DNA from: Clostridia bacterium
GTDB taxonomy: Bacteria; Bacillota; Clostridia; Oscillospirales; Acutalibacteraceae
Direction: 5' to 3'
NCBI GenBank assembly: GCA_017436285.1
Contig: JAFSDL010000036.1
Span: 1-41,031 of the forward strand
DNA length: 41,031 nucleotides
The position numbers and the translations under genes are program-made. Below are positions 23,425 to 32,359 of this stretch, one piece after another. The notes beneath the pieces are model-generated. The model was not told the DNA's origin. It saw only the letters and a list, made by a program, of their open reading frames with translations, and did not search any database. How positions within the stretch are numbered: the first letter of the stretch is position 1; the number at the start of each line of letters is the position of its first letter.

Positions 23425-24957
23425 TTATGCTTTCCAGAATTTTCTGTCTAAGCTTCTGTATTGTATTGCCTCAAGAATATGCTTGTTTTCAACTGCTTCG
23501 CTTCGGTCAAGGTCGGCAATTGTTCTTGCAACCTTCAAAACCTTGTCATAGGCTCTTGCAGAAAGACCAAGCTTTTCAAAGGAAGCCTGAAGTGTTTTTT
23601 CTGCAGCAGGGGAAAGCTGGCAGTATTTTCTTGTAAGGGATGATGTCATTTTGGCATTACAGGTGATTCCCGTACCCTTGAAGCGCTCAATCTGAATTTG
23701 TCGTGCTTTGTTTACTCTTTCTCTTATTGAAGCAGAGCTTTCGCCCTCTTCCTTGTCGGAAAGCTGATTATAGTCAACGGGTGGCACCTCAATATGTATA
23801 TCGAGTCTGTCTAAAAGGGGGCCCGATACCTTTGAAAGATACCTTGCAGGCGCACCCTTGGGGCAACTGCACATTCTTGTTGGGTGCCCGTAATAACCGC
23901 AGGGGCAAGGGTTCATAGCGCATATAAGCATAACAGAGCAGGGGTAGGTTAAAGCGCAAGCCGCACGGGAAATTGTAATTGTTCCGTTTTCAATGGGTTG
24001 CCTTAAAACCTCCATTGTACTTCTGTTGAATTCGGGAAGCTCATCAAGGAAAAGAACACCATTATGTGCAAGTGAAAGCTCACCCGGTTTCGGAATTGTT
24101 CCGCCACCTGAAAGCCCTGCAGGAGATACTGAATGGTGGGGTGCTCTGAAGGGGCGATAATTGATTATCGCCTCATCCTTGGAAAGATTACCCGAAAGAG
24201 AGTAAATCTTTGTGGTTTCAAGTGCCTCATCAACCGTAATATCGGGCAGGATTGTTGGAATACGCTTGGCAAGCATACTCTTACCCGAACCGGGAGGGCC
24301 AATCATCATAACATTATGACCACCTGCGGCAGCAACCTCTAAGGCTCTTTTAACCTCAAGCTGACCCTTAACATCCTTAAAATCAGGTAGATGCTCAGGC
24401 ATTTCATAGTGCCTGAAGGGTATAAGCTCAACAGGCTTGATTCTCTGAATATCATTTATATGGTCAACAAGCTGTTTCAGGCTTTCAACACCATAAACAT
24501 TAATTCCCTCAACAATTGCCGCTTCCTGACAGTTATCAAAGGGCACATAAATATCCTTAACACCATTTTCCTTTGCGGCAATTACCATCGGTAAAACACC
24601 CTTTACGGATTTAACTGCACCTGAAAGGGAAAGCTCACCGATAAAAACTGCTTCTTTATAGTTTCCAATAATCTGCTTTGTTGCGGAAAGCACTGCAATT
24701 GCCATAGGCAAATCGTAAAGAGAGCCCTCTTTTCGCACATCTGCAGGTGCAAGGTTAAAGGTAAAGTGTGAGGATAAGTGCATAATTAAGCCTGAATTAT
24801 TAATTGCCGCAATAATTCTGTCACGGGCTTCGTTAACTGCAGTGTCGGGCAGACCTACAATATCGAGCATAAATCTGCCACCTGTGATATTCAGCTCAAT
24901 ATCAATCATATATGACTCAAGTCCTAAAAGACCCACACTTTTAATTTTAGTAAACAT
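23425..24957 (-). CDS. comM: YifB/ComM-family Mg-chelatase-like AAA+ ATPase
   Basis: 510 residues. The N-terminal Lon-protease-like domain begins 'MFTKIKSVGLLGLESYMIDIELNITGG' and contains 'DIVGLPDTAVNEARDRI'. The AAA+ core has Walker A GPPGSGKS (220-227), 'FRAPHHSVSPAGLSGGG', Walker B 'GVLFLDELPEF' and a Mg_chelatase_C region 'MNPCPCGYYGHPTRMCSC' with conserved Cys residues. ComM homologues are branch-migration helicases acting in DNA recombination and natural transformation. It starts 2 bp after the YfhO gene stop and has no clear ribosome binding site, so translation is probably coupled. Confidence 0.95.
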   Translation of the reverse strand: MFTKIKSVGLLGLESYMIDIELNITGGRFMLDIVGLPDTAVNEARDRIIAAINNSGLIMHLSSHFTFNLAPADVRKEGSLYDLPMAIAVLSATKQIIGNYKEAVFIGELSLSGAVKSVKGVLPMVIAAKENGVKDIYVPFDNCQEAAIVEGINVYGVESLKQLVDHINDIQRIKPVELIPFRHYEMPEHLPDFKDVKGQLEVKRALEVAAAGGHNVMMIGPPGSGKSMLAKRIPTILPDITVDEALETTKIYSLSGNLSKDEAIINYRPFRAPHHSVSPAGLSGGGTIPKPGELSLAHNGVLFLDELPEFNRSTMEVLRQPIENGTITISRAACALTYPCSVMLICAMNPCPCGYYGHPTRMCSCPKGAPARYLSKVSGPLLDRLDIHIEVPPVDYNQLSDKEEGESSASIRERVNKARQIQIERFKGTGITCNAKMTSSLTRKYCQLSPAAEKTLQASFEKLGLSARAYDKVLKVARTIADLDRSEAVENKHILEAIQYRSLDRKFWKA

Positions 24958-24959
24958 AG

Positions 24960-27836
24960 TTATTCAGCATCGCTTTCTTCTGTTACATCTTCTGTAACAC
25001 CGACATCAACTAATAATTTGTCAATTTCTTCTATGAGGTTTTCCTTTTCCTCTTCGTTCTTATCCTCTAAAACAGGCTCTAATTCATCGGGCTCTTCAAC
25101 ATAAAGAGGAGGATTGAAGTCAAACAAGCCTGATTTGAGAATATAAATCAGTAAGAGGAAAATAACAACTGTAAATGCAGAGATAGCACAACCTAACCAA
25201 AGACCCTGAGGAGTATATTTAAAGCTTATTGTGTGCTCACCCTTTGTGATATAAACACCTAAAAGAGCCTGGTCACCGATATCAACTATCTGCTCTCCTG
25301 AAGCCTTTTGTCCGTCAATATAAATACTCCAACCGGTGTCGTAGTTTATTGATGTGTAAAGAATACCATCCTCGGAAACATTGATGTTACCCTCAATTTC
25401 TGTTTCATCAAACTTTGTAACATTAAGGGAATCTGCCTTTAATTGCTCATAACCCTTTTCAAAGGATTTGCTATCAAGTGTTACGGCATAGAGGTACACA
25501 TACCCCTCAATGCCCTCACTGATAGGAGCATAGAGCTTAATAGTGCTGCCTGCCTTCTGATAGCCTAAATCCATAATATAGGGCTTGGTGTCAACACCCT
25601 GAGCAATAACATTTCCATCATCGAGGGTGTAGGTTATATTATCAATACTGTTACCGCTTGTTTTTAAATAAACATAGGCATTACCGCTTTTTTTGATTTC
25701 AAGTGTAAAGGTTAATGAAGCACCTGCGGTGTTTTCTACTGTGTAGGGATAGCAACCTGAATCGCTTAAGCTCATATCTGTGCAGGAAGCACCCGTGCCT
25801 GAAATATCGGTAATCTCAATATCGTTATAAACTGTGTGTATACCCGTAGCAGAGCCGAAAAGGTCACTTTGCACCTCAAAGGGATTAGTGTTGTCGTGAG
25901 ACCACATTCTTATTTCTTCATTAGCTCTGAAGGCTATGGGAAGCTGATAAAGGTTTTCATAAGCGGTGTATTTATCAACCGTGAAAAGCTCCTTATAAAG
26001 CTGTGAATTCATTGGTGCCTTTGCACCTGTGAAGTTGTCAACTATATAATCAAGAGCGAAGAAGGCGTTGTAAACAGGTGTTTGTCTGTTGTAGGTATAG
26101 CTGTTTATATAGTTTGAGAACATACCTAAGTTTGATTGCATATTTGCAACACTTTCATAAGCCATAGAGGTAAAGGTTGAAACACCGTTGTAGTAATACC
26201 AGCAGGGGTCCATACGGGCTCTTAAAGAGGTTAACTCCATTCGGTAGCTTTCGTTACCCTCGTATTCGTCAATTTTATCTTTAATTTCCTGGAAATTGTC
26301 ATAGTCACCAACAAAGTTTGTTTTTGTCTGGTCCATACTGTAATTGTTGGTGTTTGCAACTGTGTATTCCGCACAAACAGAGCAGAGAATAAGTGCTGCC
26401 GCCGCAATAGCAGGGTATTTATCATTTTTAAGAATACCAAGTGCAAGGCAGTAAATACCGATAAATGCAACGCAAATCCACACGCCTGTTTCACTGAAGT
26501 TCTTTGAGCCGATTTCCTGAACAATGATTATAAAGAAGGTTGTTGCAACCCCAACGCCTATAATCTGGCGGTTAGTGAATTCCTTGATGTTTCTGATTGC
26601 CTTATATGCAAATACAAGCAAAAGGAAGGAATACATATAAGAGAAGCGGTAAGGCAGGTCATTGGGAAAATGGAAACCGTGCCATACATAATTAAGGTAA
26701 TTTGTGTAGCAGCTTGCAAACATAATGCCTAAAATACCAACACTCATAATTTTCTCTTTAAGAGAAATTTTGTTAGAGAAAATAAACAAGGGCACAAGCA
26801 TAACAGTAAGAATACCGCAATAAACGTTGGGTAAAACATCTGTGCCACTGCTTCTGATTGTGGGGTCAAGGTATGCAAGGTGATTTGCAAGGAAATCAAA
26901 AATTGAAAAATAGGTTTTAAATTCAGTTGGGAAGGTGCCCGAGGTTGCCGAGCAATTCAAAAGAATAAAGTAAACGGGTAAAAGCATAAATGCAGAAAGC
27001 AGGCCTGCACCAACCGAGCAGAAGGCGAATTTAACACCGTTGTCGAAAAATCTTGAGTTTCTTAAATTGTTGTAGCCCCAGGAGAAAAAGCCCTTAATAC
27101 CTTTTTCTCTTTTAGCAAGTCTTCCGAAATATGTGTCTGTAAAATTATAGCTACTGAAGAAATAATAAATGAAATAAAGAACAGAGAAAATGCAAGCCAT
27201 ATAGCCCATATAGTAGTTTGTAATAAGAGTGAGCGCCAGAGTTATTGTGTAAAGCTTAAGCTTGCGCTCACTTATTAATTTCTCAATTCCAAGCATAACA
27301 AGCGGGAAAAGGTAAAAGGAATCAATCCACATAATGTTCCAATAATAAGCGATAAAATAACCGCTACAGGCATAAAGAACACCAAATGCAGATGTGAGAG
27401 GGGAAGCCTCTTTATTCTTTTTTGATATGAAATATGAGAATGTGAAGGATGCAAGGGCAGCCTTGAGAAGAACCATAACAGCAATTGCTTCGGGCATATT
27501 TTTATGACCTAAAATAAGCATTACTATAAGGAAGGGTGATGAAAGGTAGTTATAGAAATTACCTAAAAATGCGCTACCGCCACCTGAGGTCCAGGAGTAA
27601 AGCAGGCTGTCAAGGTTTGTCACTCTTTCATAAAGCTCTGCAAACAACGGTCCGTATTGGTGATAAAGGTCCATACGCAGTATTGTTGTGTCACCAAAGG
27701 GTATCATATCGTAGCAGAAATATACCACCAGCATAATTCCCGCAGTGCAGGCTGCCGCAAGCAAGGAGAACCTTGTGTTGTAAAAGGGCTTGCCTAAGCG
27801 GGAGTTTTTCATATTTTCTGTTAAGCTCTTAATCAT
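24960..27836 (-). CDS. YfhO-family polytopic membrane protein
   Basis: 958 residues. About thirteen membrane helices occupy residues 20-510, then a ~360-residue extracytoplasmic beta-rich region (ends 'YTSINYDTGWSIYIDGQKA...GVYITKGEHTISFKYTPQG'), one last helix (~895-915) and an acidic tail. The opening 'FGDTTILRMDLYHQYGPLFAELYERV...LYSWTSGGGSAFLGNFYNYLSSP' is characteristic of YfhO. In Bacillus and Listeria, YfhO is involved in glycosylation of lipoteichoic acid or other surface polymers as a GT-C-type transferase. The ribosome binding site is AAAAGGAAG. First gene of the YfhO-comM-GT2 minus-strand run. Confidence 0.93.
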   Translation of the reverse strand: MIKSLTENMKNSRLGKPFYNTRFSLLAAACTAGIMLVVYFCYDMIPFGDTTILRMDLYHQYGPLFAELYERVTNLDSLLYSWTSGGGSAFLGNFYNYLSSPFLIVMLILGHKNMPEAIAVMVLLKAALASFTFSYFISKKNKEASPLTSAFGVLYACSGYFIAYYWNIMWIDSFYLFPLVMLGIEKLISERKLKLYTITLALTLITNYYMGYMACIFSVLYFIYYFFSSYNFTDTYFGRLAKREKGIKGFFSWGYNNLRNSRFFDNGVKFAFCSVGAGLLSAFMLLPVYFILLNCSATSGTFPTEFKTYFSIFDFLANHLAYLDPTIRSSGTDVLPNVYCGILTVMLVPLFIFSNKISLKEKIMSVGILGIMFASCYTNYLNYVWHGFHFPNDLPYRFSYMYSFLLLVFAYKAIRNIKEFTNRQIIGVGVATTFFIIIVQEIGSKNFSETGVWICVAFIGIYCLALGILKNDKYPAIAAAALILCSVCAEYTVANTNNYSMDQTKTNFVGDYDNFQEIKDKIDEYEGNESYRMELTSLRARMDPCWYYYNGVSTFTSMAYESVANMQSNLGMFSNYINSYTYNRQTPVYNAFFALDYIVDNFTGAKAPMNSQLYKELFTVDKYTAYENLYQLPIAFRANEEIRMWSHDNTNPFEVQSDLFGSATGIHTVYNDIEITDISGTGASCTDMSLSDSGCYPYTVENTAGASLTFTLEIKKSGNAYVYLKTSGNSIDNITYTLDDGNVIAQGVDTKPYIMDLGYQKAGSTIKLYAPISEGIEGYVYLYAVTLDSKSFEKGYEQLKADSLNVTKFDETEIEGNINVSEDGILYTSINYDTGWSIYIDGQKASGEQIVDIGDQALLGVYITKGEHTISFKYTPQGLWLGCAISAFTVVIFLLLIYILKSGLFDFNPPLYVEEPDELEPVLEDKNEEEKENLIEEIDKLLVDVGVTEDVTEESDAE

Positions 27837-27985
27837 TTCTGTTTCTTCCTTTTAGAACAAAATTATTCATATTAAATAATACCATAAATGGTAATGTCTT
27901 TCAATGCTTTTTTATTAACAAATGGTAAAAATTAGTTCTAAATTCGGACAAGTGATAATACTATGTTTTGAAAGGATTGATAAAT

Positions 27986-28906
27986 TTGAAGGATTATTTG
28001 AATGCTATATCTCTTCTGCCCGAGGAGTTTAAAAGGGTTTTAGGAGAAATACCCGAAAAAATAGCTGTAACTGTTAAAGAAATCAGGTTCAGAAACGGTG
28101 AGCCCGTTACATTGAACACAAGAGAAACAATTTATTACATACGAAAAAACGGTGCTTTAACGGTTTCCTTTTCCTCGGATTTGCTTTGCACAAGCGAAAG
28201 GGATTTGCAGGAAATTGTGTTTTGCCTTTCCCGTCGCTCTCTTCATACATATCAGGATATGATTGCAAAGGGCTTCATACCCTTGCGGGGCGGATGTAAA
28301 GCAGGGGTGGTAGGAAGAGCGGTTATGAAAAATGGCTCTGTCTATTCTGTTTCATCCTTTAACTCCGTTAATATTCGTGTTGCAAGAGAATTTTACGGTT
28401 GCTCTGAGGATTTAATCAGAAAAATAGGTGACGATTGCACCTCTTTTCTCATAATCGGCTCACCACTTTCGGGAAAAACAACTCTTCTGAGAGATTTGTG
28501 CAGATATTATTCGGGACAAAGCCGATTAAATCCGTTGAAAACAGCAGTTGTTGATGAGCGTGATGAAATTGCGTCCCGTTCATTCGGTGAGGGTGTAGAT
28601 GTGGGGCTTCACACAGATGTTTTGACCCTTTACCCCAAAGCTATAGGCACGGAAATTGCAGTGAGAACGCTTTCACCGGATATTGTTATTCTTGATGAAA
28701 TCGGCTCGGATGCAGAGGCGAGAGCAATGCTTTCGGCAGTTAATACAGGTGTCAGCTTCATTGCAACTGCTCACGGCTCAAGCTTTGAAGAGGTGTTGAG
28801 AAGACCTAATATCAAAAGGCTTGTGAATGCAGGTGCTTTTAAAAAGGCGGTTATTCTCAAGGGTAAGGAAGAGCCCTGCATTGTTAAGGAGATGGTAACA
28901 TTTTGA
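27986..28906 (+). CDS. spoIIIAA: SpoIIIAA, stage III sporulation ATPase
   Basis: 306 residues with the type II/IV secretion-like ATPase fold: Walker A GSPLSGKTT (158-166), then 'AVVDERDEIA..FGEGVDVG.HTDVLT' and Walker B-like 'DIVILDEIG'. It powers the feeding-tube (SpoIIIA-SpoIIQ) channel between mother cell and forespore. I prefer TTG 27986, ten bases after AAAGG; an in-frame TTG at 27968 has no ribosome binding site. It opens the complete spoIIIA operon and overlaps spoIIIAB by 4 bp. In Bacillus the operon is under sigma-E; I could not pick a confident sigma-E promoter here. Confidence 0.96.
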   Translation: MKDYLNAISLLPEEFKRVLGEIPEKIAVTVKEIRFRNGEPVTLNTRETIYYIRKNGALTVSFSSDLLCTSERDLQEIVFCLSRRSLHTYQDMIAKGFIPLRGGCKAGVVGRAVMKNGSVYSVSSFNSVNIRVAREFYGCSEDLIRKIGDDCTSFLIIGSPLSGKTTLLRDLCRYYSGQSRLNPLKTAVVDERDEIASRSFGEGVDVGLHTDVLTLYPKAIGTEIAVRTLSPDIVILDEIGSDAEARAMLSAVNTGVSFIATAHGSSFEEVLRRPNIKRLVNAGAFKKAVILKGKEEPCIVKEMVTF

Positions 28907-29349
28907 AAACCATTTTTGTTTTATTGATAGCTTTTTCCTTCCTTGCATTTGGCTTTTTCAATGTTATCAGACAAATTAAAATCACAAAAGCATTAGATGA
29001 AATTGTTCGTTTTGTAAGCCTTGTTAAAACTGAAATGAATTACAGAAAATCAGAGTTTTTACATATATATTCCATAGGTGAAAAGCAGGGTTATAAATAT
29101 ATTTCCTTTTCTGATGGTCAGATATTCGCAGATGAAGCAGTTGGCGTGGGAATAATTGCGGAATTCAATTCCTTTATAAAAAATATCGGCACAACTGACC
29201 AGGATGGGCAAATAAGCCTTTGTGATGAATATAAAAGCCGTTTTGAAGAGGCTTTGATAAACAGAAAATCAAAGGATAAGGAAAAGCTTCAGGTTAATAC
29301 CGCCCTGAGTGTTTTCGGTGCATTAACAGTTCTTATTTTCTTTTTGTAG
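28903..29349 (+). CDS. spoIIIAB: SpoIIIAB
   Basis: 148 residues: an N-terminal membrane helix, a helical soluble domain and a C-terminal hydrophobic anchor ('VFGALTVLIFFL'). This matches SpoIIIAB, which resembles GspF-type platform proteins. It probably starts at TTG 28903, which overlaps the spoIIIAA stop (TTGA) and has AAGGAG upstream. It is at the short end of the family. Identity rests on topology, size and its place between spoIIIAA and spoIIIAC. Confidence 0.9.
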   Translation: MKTIFVLLIAFSFLAFGFFNVIRQIKITKALDEIVRFVSLVKTEMNYRKSEFLHIYSIGEKQGYKYISFSDGQIFADEAVGVGIIAEFNSFIKNIGTTDQDGQISLCDEYKSRFEEALINRKSKDKEKLQVNTALSVFGALTVLIFFL

Positions 29350-29356
29350 GTGAGCT

Positions 29357-29551
29357 ATGGACTTTACTATCATTATAAAAATAGCGGGTATTGCCCTTGT
29401 AATAGCCTTTTTAAACCAGTTATTGCAAAAGGCAGGTAAGGAGGAATACATCTTGCTTCTAACTCTTGCAGGGCTTCTGATAGCATTTATGGCGATTATA
29501 CCCGAGTTAAACGAATTAAAGGATGCATTGTCATCTGTCATAGAGATATGA
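29357..29551 (+). CDS. spoIIIAC: SpoIIIAC
   Basis: 64 residues with two hydrophobic helices separated by 'LLQKAGKEEY', the classic SpoIIIAC pattern, ending 'IPELNELKDALSSV'. A membrane component of the mother-cell-to-forespore channel. AGGTGAG ribosome binding site; overlaps spoIIIAD by 4 bp (ATGA). Confidence 0.96.
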   Translation: MDFTIIIKIAGIALVIAFLNQLLQKAGKEEYILLLTLAGLLIAFMAIIPELNELKDALSSVIEI

Positions 29552-29937
29552 TGTTTATAAAAATTCTGATTTTTGTTTTAGCTGGTGTTGTGTTGCTTTT
29601 TCTTCTTAAGCACAATGCACCGTCCTTTGCAATTTTGGGGGAACTAACGCTTGTTGCAATAATAGTGTTGGCAATAGTGCCTGAAATAAAAAACCTAACT
29701 TCTCTTTTCAGTAGCCTTCAGGAGCTTTCAGTTGTCAGTGAAGCCTCCCTGAAAATTATGCTGAAAGCCTTTGGTATGCTATCGGTTGGTGCGGTGGTGG
29801 CAGATATATGCCGTGATAACGGAGAGGGTGCAGTGGCAGGTGTTGTGGAATTAAGTGTGAAAATACTTGCGGTTTCCTGTGCCTTGCCTGTGTTTACAGC
29901 TGTAACGGAAATTGCCTTAACTTTTTTTAACAGGTGA
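29548..29937 (+). CDS. spoIIIAD: SpoIIIAD
   Basis: 129 residues, four hydrophobic helices. The first half repeats the SpoIIIAC-like fold ('LLFLLKHNAPSFAILGELTLVAIIVLAIVPEIKNLTSLF') and the second half contains 'SLKIMLKAFGMLSVGAVVADICRDNGEGAVAGVVEL', which is strongly conserved in SpoIIIAD. Start overlaps spoIIIAC. Confidence 0.95.
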   Translation: MMFIKILIFVLAGVVLLFLLKHNAPSFAILGELTLVAIIVLAIVPEIKNLTSLFSSLQELSVVSEASLKIMLKAFGMLSVGAVVADICRDNGEGAVAGVVELSVKILAVSCALPVFTAVTEIALTFFNR

Positions 29938-29941
29938 AAAA

Positions 29942-31063
29942 ATGAAAAGGATTTTAAAAAAATGCCTCTCTTTAGTTGTGTTTATTGTATTGTTCTTTTC
30001 TTTGTCGATGAATACTTATGCATTGGAAGAAAATATCGATAGCTACAAGGAAGAGTTTGATTTTCAAAGCATAGCAGATGCAATAGATGATGAAACTGCA
30101 GAAATTTTAGCGGAAATCGGTATTGATGAAATAAGCTTTGAGAAGCTGTTTTCCGTAAGTCTTTCAAAAATTTTCAATGTGCTTTTTGATTTAACCAAAC
30201 GCTCGTTAACCCAACCCTTGAAATTCCTTGTATCTGCAATTGGTGTATTGATTCTTACCGCTCTTTTTTCCTCCTTTTTCAATTCCTCGCAGACTGTTTC
30301 CGTTATCGGTAATTCAATATTGGCTCTTACCTTGGCAGTTCCTGTGGTGAATGCTGTAACAACTGCTTTTTCTGTTTTAGAAGGTCTTAATGCCTTCACA
30401 ACTGCCTTTGCAGGTGTGTTCAGTATGATAGTTTCTTCCTCGGGAAAGGTGGCTCTGGGAACATCCTACGCATCCCTTGCAGTTCTCTCTGATACCTTGT
30501 TTTCCTCTCTCTTATCGGGCATCAGTCAGCCTGCGGTTAATGCAATGTGTTCATTGGGGTTTCTCTCTTGCTTTGATATATATAAATTCAGTGAAAAAAT
30601 CTCTTCAATAGTTAAAAAATTATATATATCATTTTTAGGCTTTATCGGCACATTTTTTTCGGGAATTGTCACCTTAAAGGGAGTTATGGGCGCAGGGGTG
30701 GATTCCCTTACCTCAAGAGGAATCCGCTTTGTTGTGGGCAGAACGGTTCCCGTTGTAGGTGGCGCGGTCAGTGATACATATTCCGCTTTGATATCAAGCC
30801 TTTCTCTGATAAAAAGCACAGTAGGAATTTTTGGTATTGTAACAGTTGTGTTAACAGTTTTGCCCTCGCTTTTGGAAATTATCGGTTGGGTATTTGCATT
30901 GTATATTGTAATTTCCGTTTCAGAGTTTTTAGGCTCAACCGAGGGTGTGGGTATGCTGAGCATTTTCAAGGATGCACTGACTCTTTTAGGTGCAACAACG
31001 GTGTTCTCTTCAGTAATTTTCATTGTGTCCGTTGGGGTTGTTATATTTGTAAAGGGTGTCTGA
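29942..31063 (+). CDS. spoIIIAE: SpoIIIAE
   Basis: 373 residues. A signal peptide is followed by a short soluble region ('IDDETAEILAEIGIDEISFEKLF') and then about seven membrane helices including 'SRGIRFVVGRTVPVVGGAVSDTYSALISSLSLIKSTVG', a conserved SpoIIIAE motif. It is the largest membrane subunit of the channel. AGGTGA ribosome binding site, 4 bp after spoIIIAD. Confidence 0.96.
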   Translation: MKRILKKCLSLVVFIVLFFSLSMNTYALEENIDSYKEEFDFQSIADAIDDETAEILAEIGIDEISFEKLFSVSLSKIFNVLFDLTKRSLTQPLKFLVSAIGVLILTALFSSFFNSSQTVSVIGNSILALTLAVPVVNAVTTAFSVLEGLNAFTTAFAGVFSMIVSSSGKVALGTSYASLAVLSDTLFSSLLSGISQPAVNAMCSLGFLSCFDIYKFSEKISSIVKKLYISFLGFIGTFFSGIVTLKGVMGAGVDSLTSRGIRFVVGRTVPVVGGAVSDTYSALISSLSLIKSTVGIFGIVTVVLTVLPSLLEIIGWVFALYIVISVSEFLGSTEGVGMLSIFKDALTLLGATTVFSSVIFIVSVGVVIFVKGV

Positions 31064-31064
31064 A

Positions 31065-31535
31065 ATGACAGAAGCTATTAAAACAGTTCTTTTGAATTAT
31101 GCAGTGTGCGCCCTTGTGGGTGGGGTGCTTGAATATCTGGCACCTGAAAAAACAAGAAAAACTCTTCGTGTTGCAGTGGTTTCTGTGCTTCTTTTAGCAA
31201 TATTATCTCCGATTTTTAAAGGTGAAATCAATATTGAAAGCCTGCTCCCCGAGGTTGAAGTAGCGGAAAATGTAAATTATAAAGCACTTGTTCACACCGC
31301 AAGCCTTACAGAAAAAAAGCTTCGGGATGAAATGAAAGAAATACTCATAAATGAAGGTGTGAATGAATATGAAGTATATGTAACCACAACCATTGATGAA
31401 GAGGAGAACACAGTATATCTTGAGGAAATAAAAATAGAGGTGGGGAAAGCCTTTGAGCATAAAATTCCAAGCATAAAAAAGAAGGTTTCTCAGGATTATC
31501 AGGAGGTCTTAAAGGTCAGTGTGAAAAATGAATGA
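31065..31535 (+). CDS. spoIIIAF: SpoIIIAF
   Basis: 156 residues: two N-terminal membrane helices ('YAVCALVGGVLEYLAP...VAVVSVLLLAILSPIF') and a soluble C-terminal ring-building-motif-like domain. ATG 31065 follows AAAGG and lies one base after the spoIIIAE stop; an in-frame GTG three codons earlier overlaps spoIIIAE. Overlaps spoIIIAG by 8 bp. Confidence 0.92.
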   Translation: MTEAIKTVLLNYAVCALVGGVLEYLAPEKTRKTLRVAVVSVLLLAILSPIFKGEINIESLLPEVEVAENVNYKALVHTASLTEKKLRDEMKEILINEGVNEYEVYVTTTIDEEENTVYLEEIKIEVGKAFEHKIPSIKKKVSQDYQEVLKVSVKNE

Positions 31536-32070
31536 TTTATTGAAAAATATAAAAAAACTGAAAATCGGTAAGAAGAATATGATTCTTTTAGGTCTTGCAG
31601 GCTTTATAATGCTCGTTCTTCTTGTCGGTGAGGCTTTCGGTTCGGATTCGTCCGAAACAGTATCTAAAGAGGATACTGTGAATTTTTCAGTTGAATACAT
31701 TGAAAAAACCGAAAAGAGCCTTGAAGCTCTTCTTGAAAAAATAAACGGAGCAGGGAAGGTCAGGGTTATGATAACCCTTGAAAACTGCTATGAAAATGTT
31801 TATGCAAGGGGCTATAACGAAAAAAGTGATAACAGAGAAGGCTCAACGGAATATGAATCCGAGGAGGAATATATAATTGTAAAAAACGGCTCAAATAACG
31901 AGGAATGCCTTGTGGTTAAGGTATATGAGCCAACCATCAAGGGTGTTGCCGTAGTAGCCGAAGGCGCAGGCAACACACAGGTGAAAAATGCAATAACCCA
32001 GACTGTTTGCGCTCTGTTTGATATAAGCACCGCAAGGGTTTCGGTAGAGACAATGGCAAATAGTAATTAG
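31528..32070 (+). CDS. spoIIIAG: SpoIIIAG
   Basis: 180 residues. One membrane helix (about 16-36) precedes a ring-building domain with 'LEALLEKINGAGKVRVMITLENCYENVYA' and the C-terminal 'PTIKGVAVVAEGAGNTQVKNAITQTVCALFDISTARVSVETM', both strongly conserved in SpoIIIAG, which forms the large ring in the channel. The last codons (N-S-N-stop) lie inside the start of a microsatellite, so the original C-terminus may have been altered by repeat growth. Confidence 0.95.
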   Translation: MNDLLKNIKKLKIGKKNMILLGLAGFIMLVLLVGEAFGSDSSETVSKEDTVNFSVEYIEKTEKSLEALLEKINGAGKVRVMITLENCYENVYARGYNEKSDNREGSTEYESEEEYIIVKNGSNNEECLVVKVYEPTIKGVAVVAEGAGNTQVKNAITQTVCALFDISTARVSVETMANSN

Positions 32071-32098
32071 CAATTAGCAATTAGTAATTAGTAATTGG
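32061..32098. repeat. Microsatellite overlapping the end of spoIIIAG
   Basis: Five or so 7-bp units of 'tagtaat/tagcaat' from inside the last codons of spoIIIAG into the intergenic region. It precedes dispersed repeat copy 3, exactly as another microsatellite precedes copy 2. Confidence 0.85.
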
Positions 32099-32139
32099 TT
32101 ATAAGCAAAATGTAATTTAGGAAAATAAGGTTTTGGTTT

Positions 32140-32300
32140 GTTGTACCTCTCTTCGAAGAGAGGGGGACCGTCTTGAATATCTGAAACTAATTTATATCAT
32201 TTCTAAGCGAGCCAAATGTAAATTAACCTATTAAAATGGGGCGGAACGGTGGAGAGTTCTTGACGCGAGCCCCTGAGCGTCATTTCACCAAAGGTGAAAC
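32140..32300. repeat. Dispersed intergenic repeat, copy 3, inside the spoIIIA operon
   Basis: A perfect 18-bp palindrome CCTCTCTTCGAAGAGAGG (32146-32163), then 'gggggacc', an AT-rich middle with 'gcgagccaa', 'ggtggagagttcttgacgcg' and the terminal hairpin GACGC...GCGTC, followed by TTTCACC-AAA-GGTGAAA. Same plan as copies 1 and 2. It separates spoIIIAG from spoIIIAH. Confidence 0.8.
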
Positions 32301-32359
32301 TGTAATACACTCGATGTTTTCAAAATGTTTATTCTGATTTAAATTTGGAGGGATTTTCT

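Noticed and set aside
27837-27985. Sigma-E promoter for spoIIIAA
   Set aside because: I found no -35/-10 pair that I would trust against the sigma-E consensus.
30526-31023. 165-codon open frame antisense to spoIIIAE
   Set aside because: Composition-driven shadow of spoIIIAE; the translated sequence is low complexity and has no family signal.
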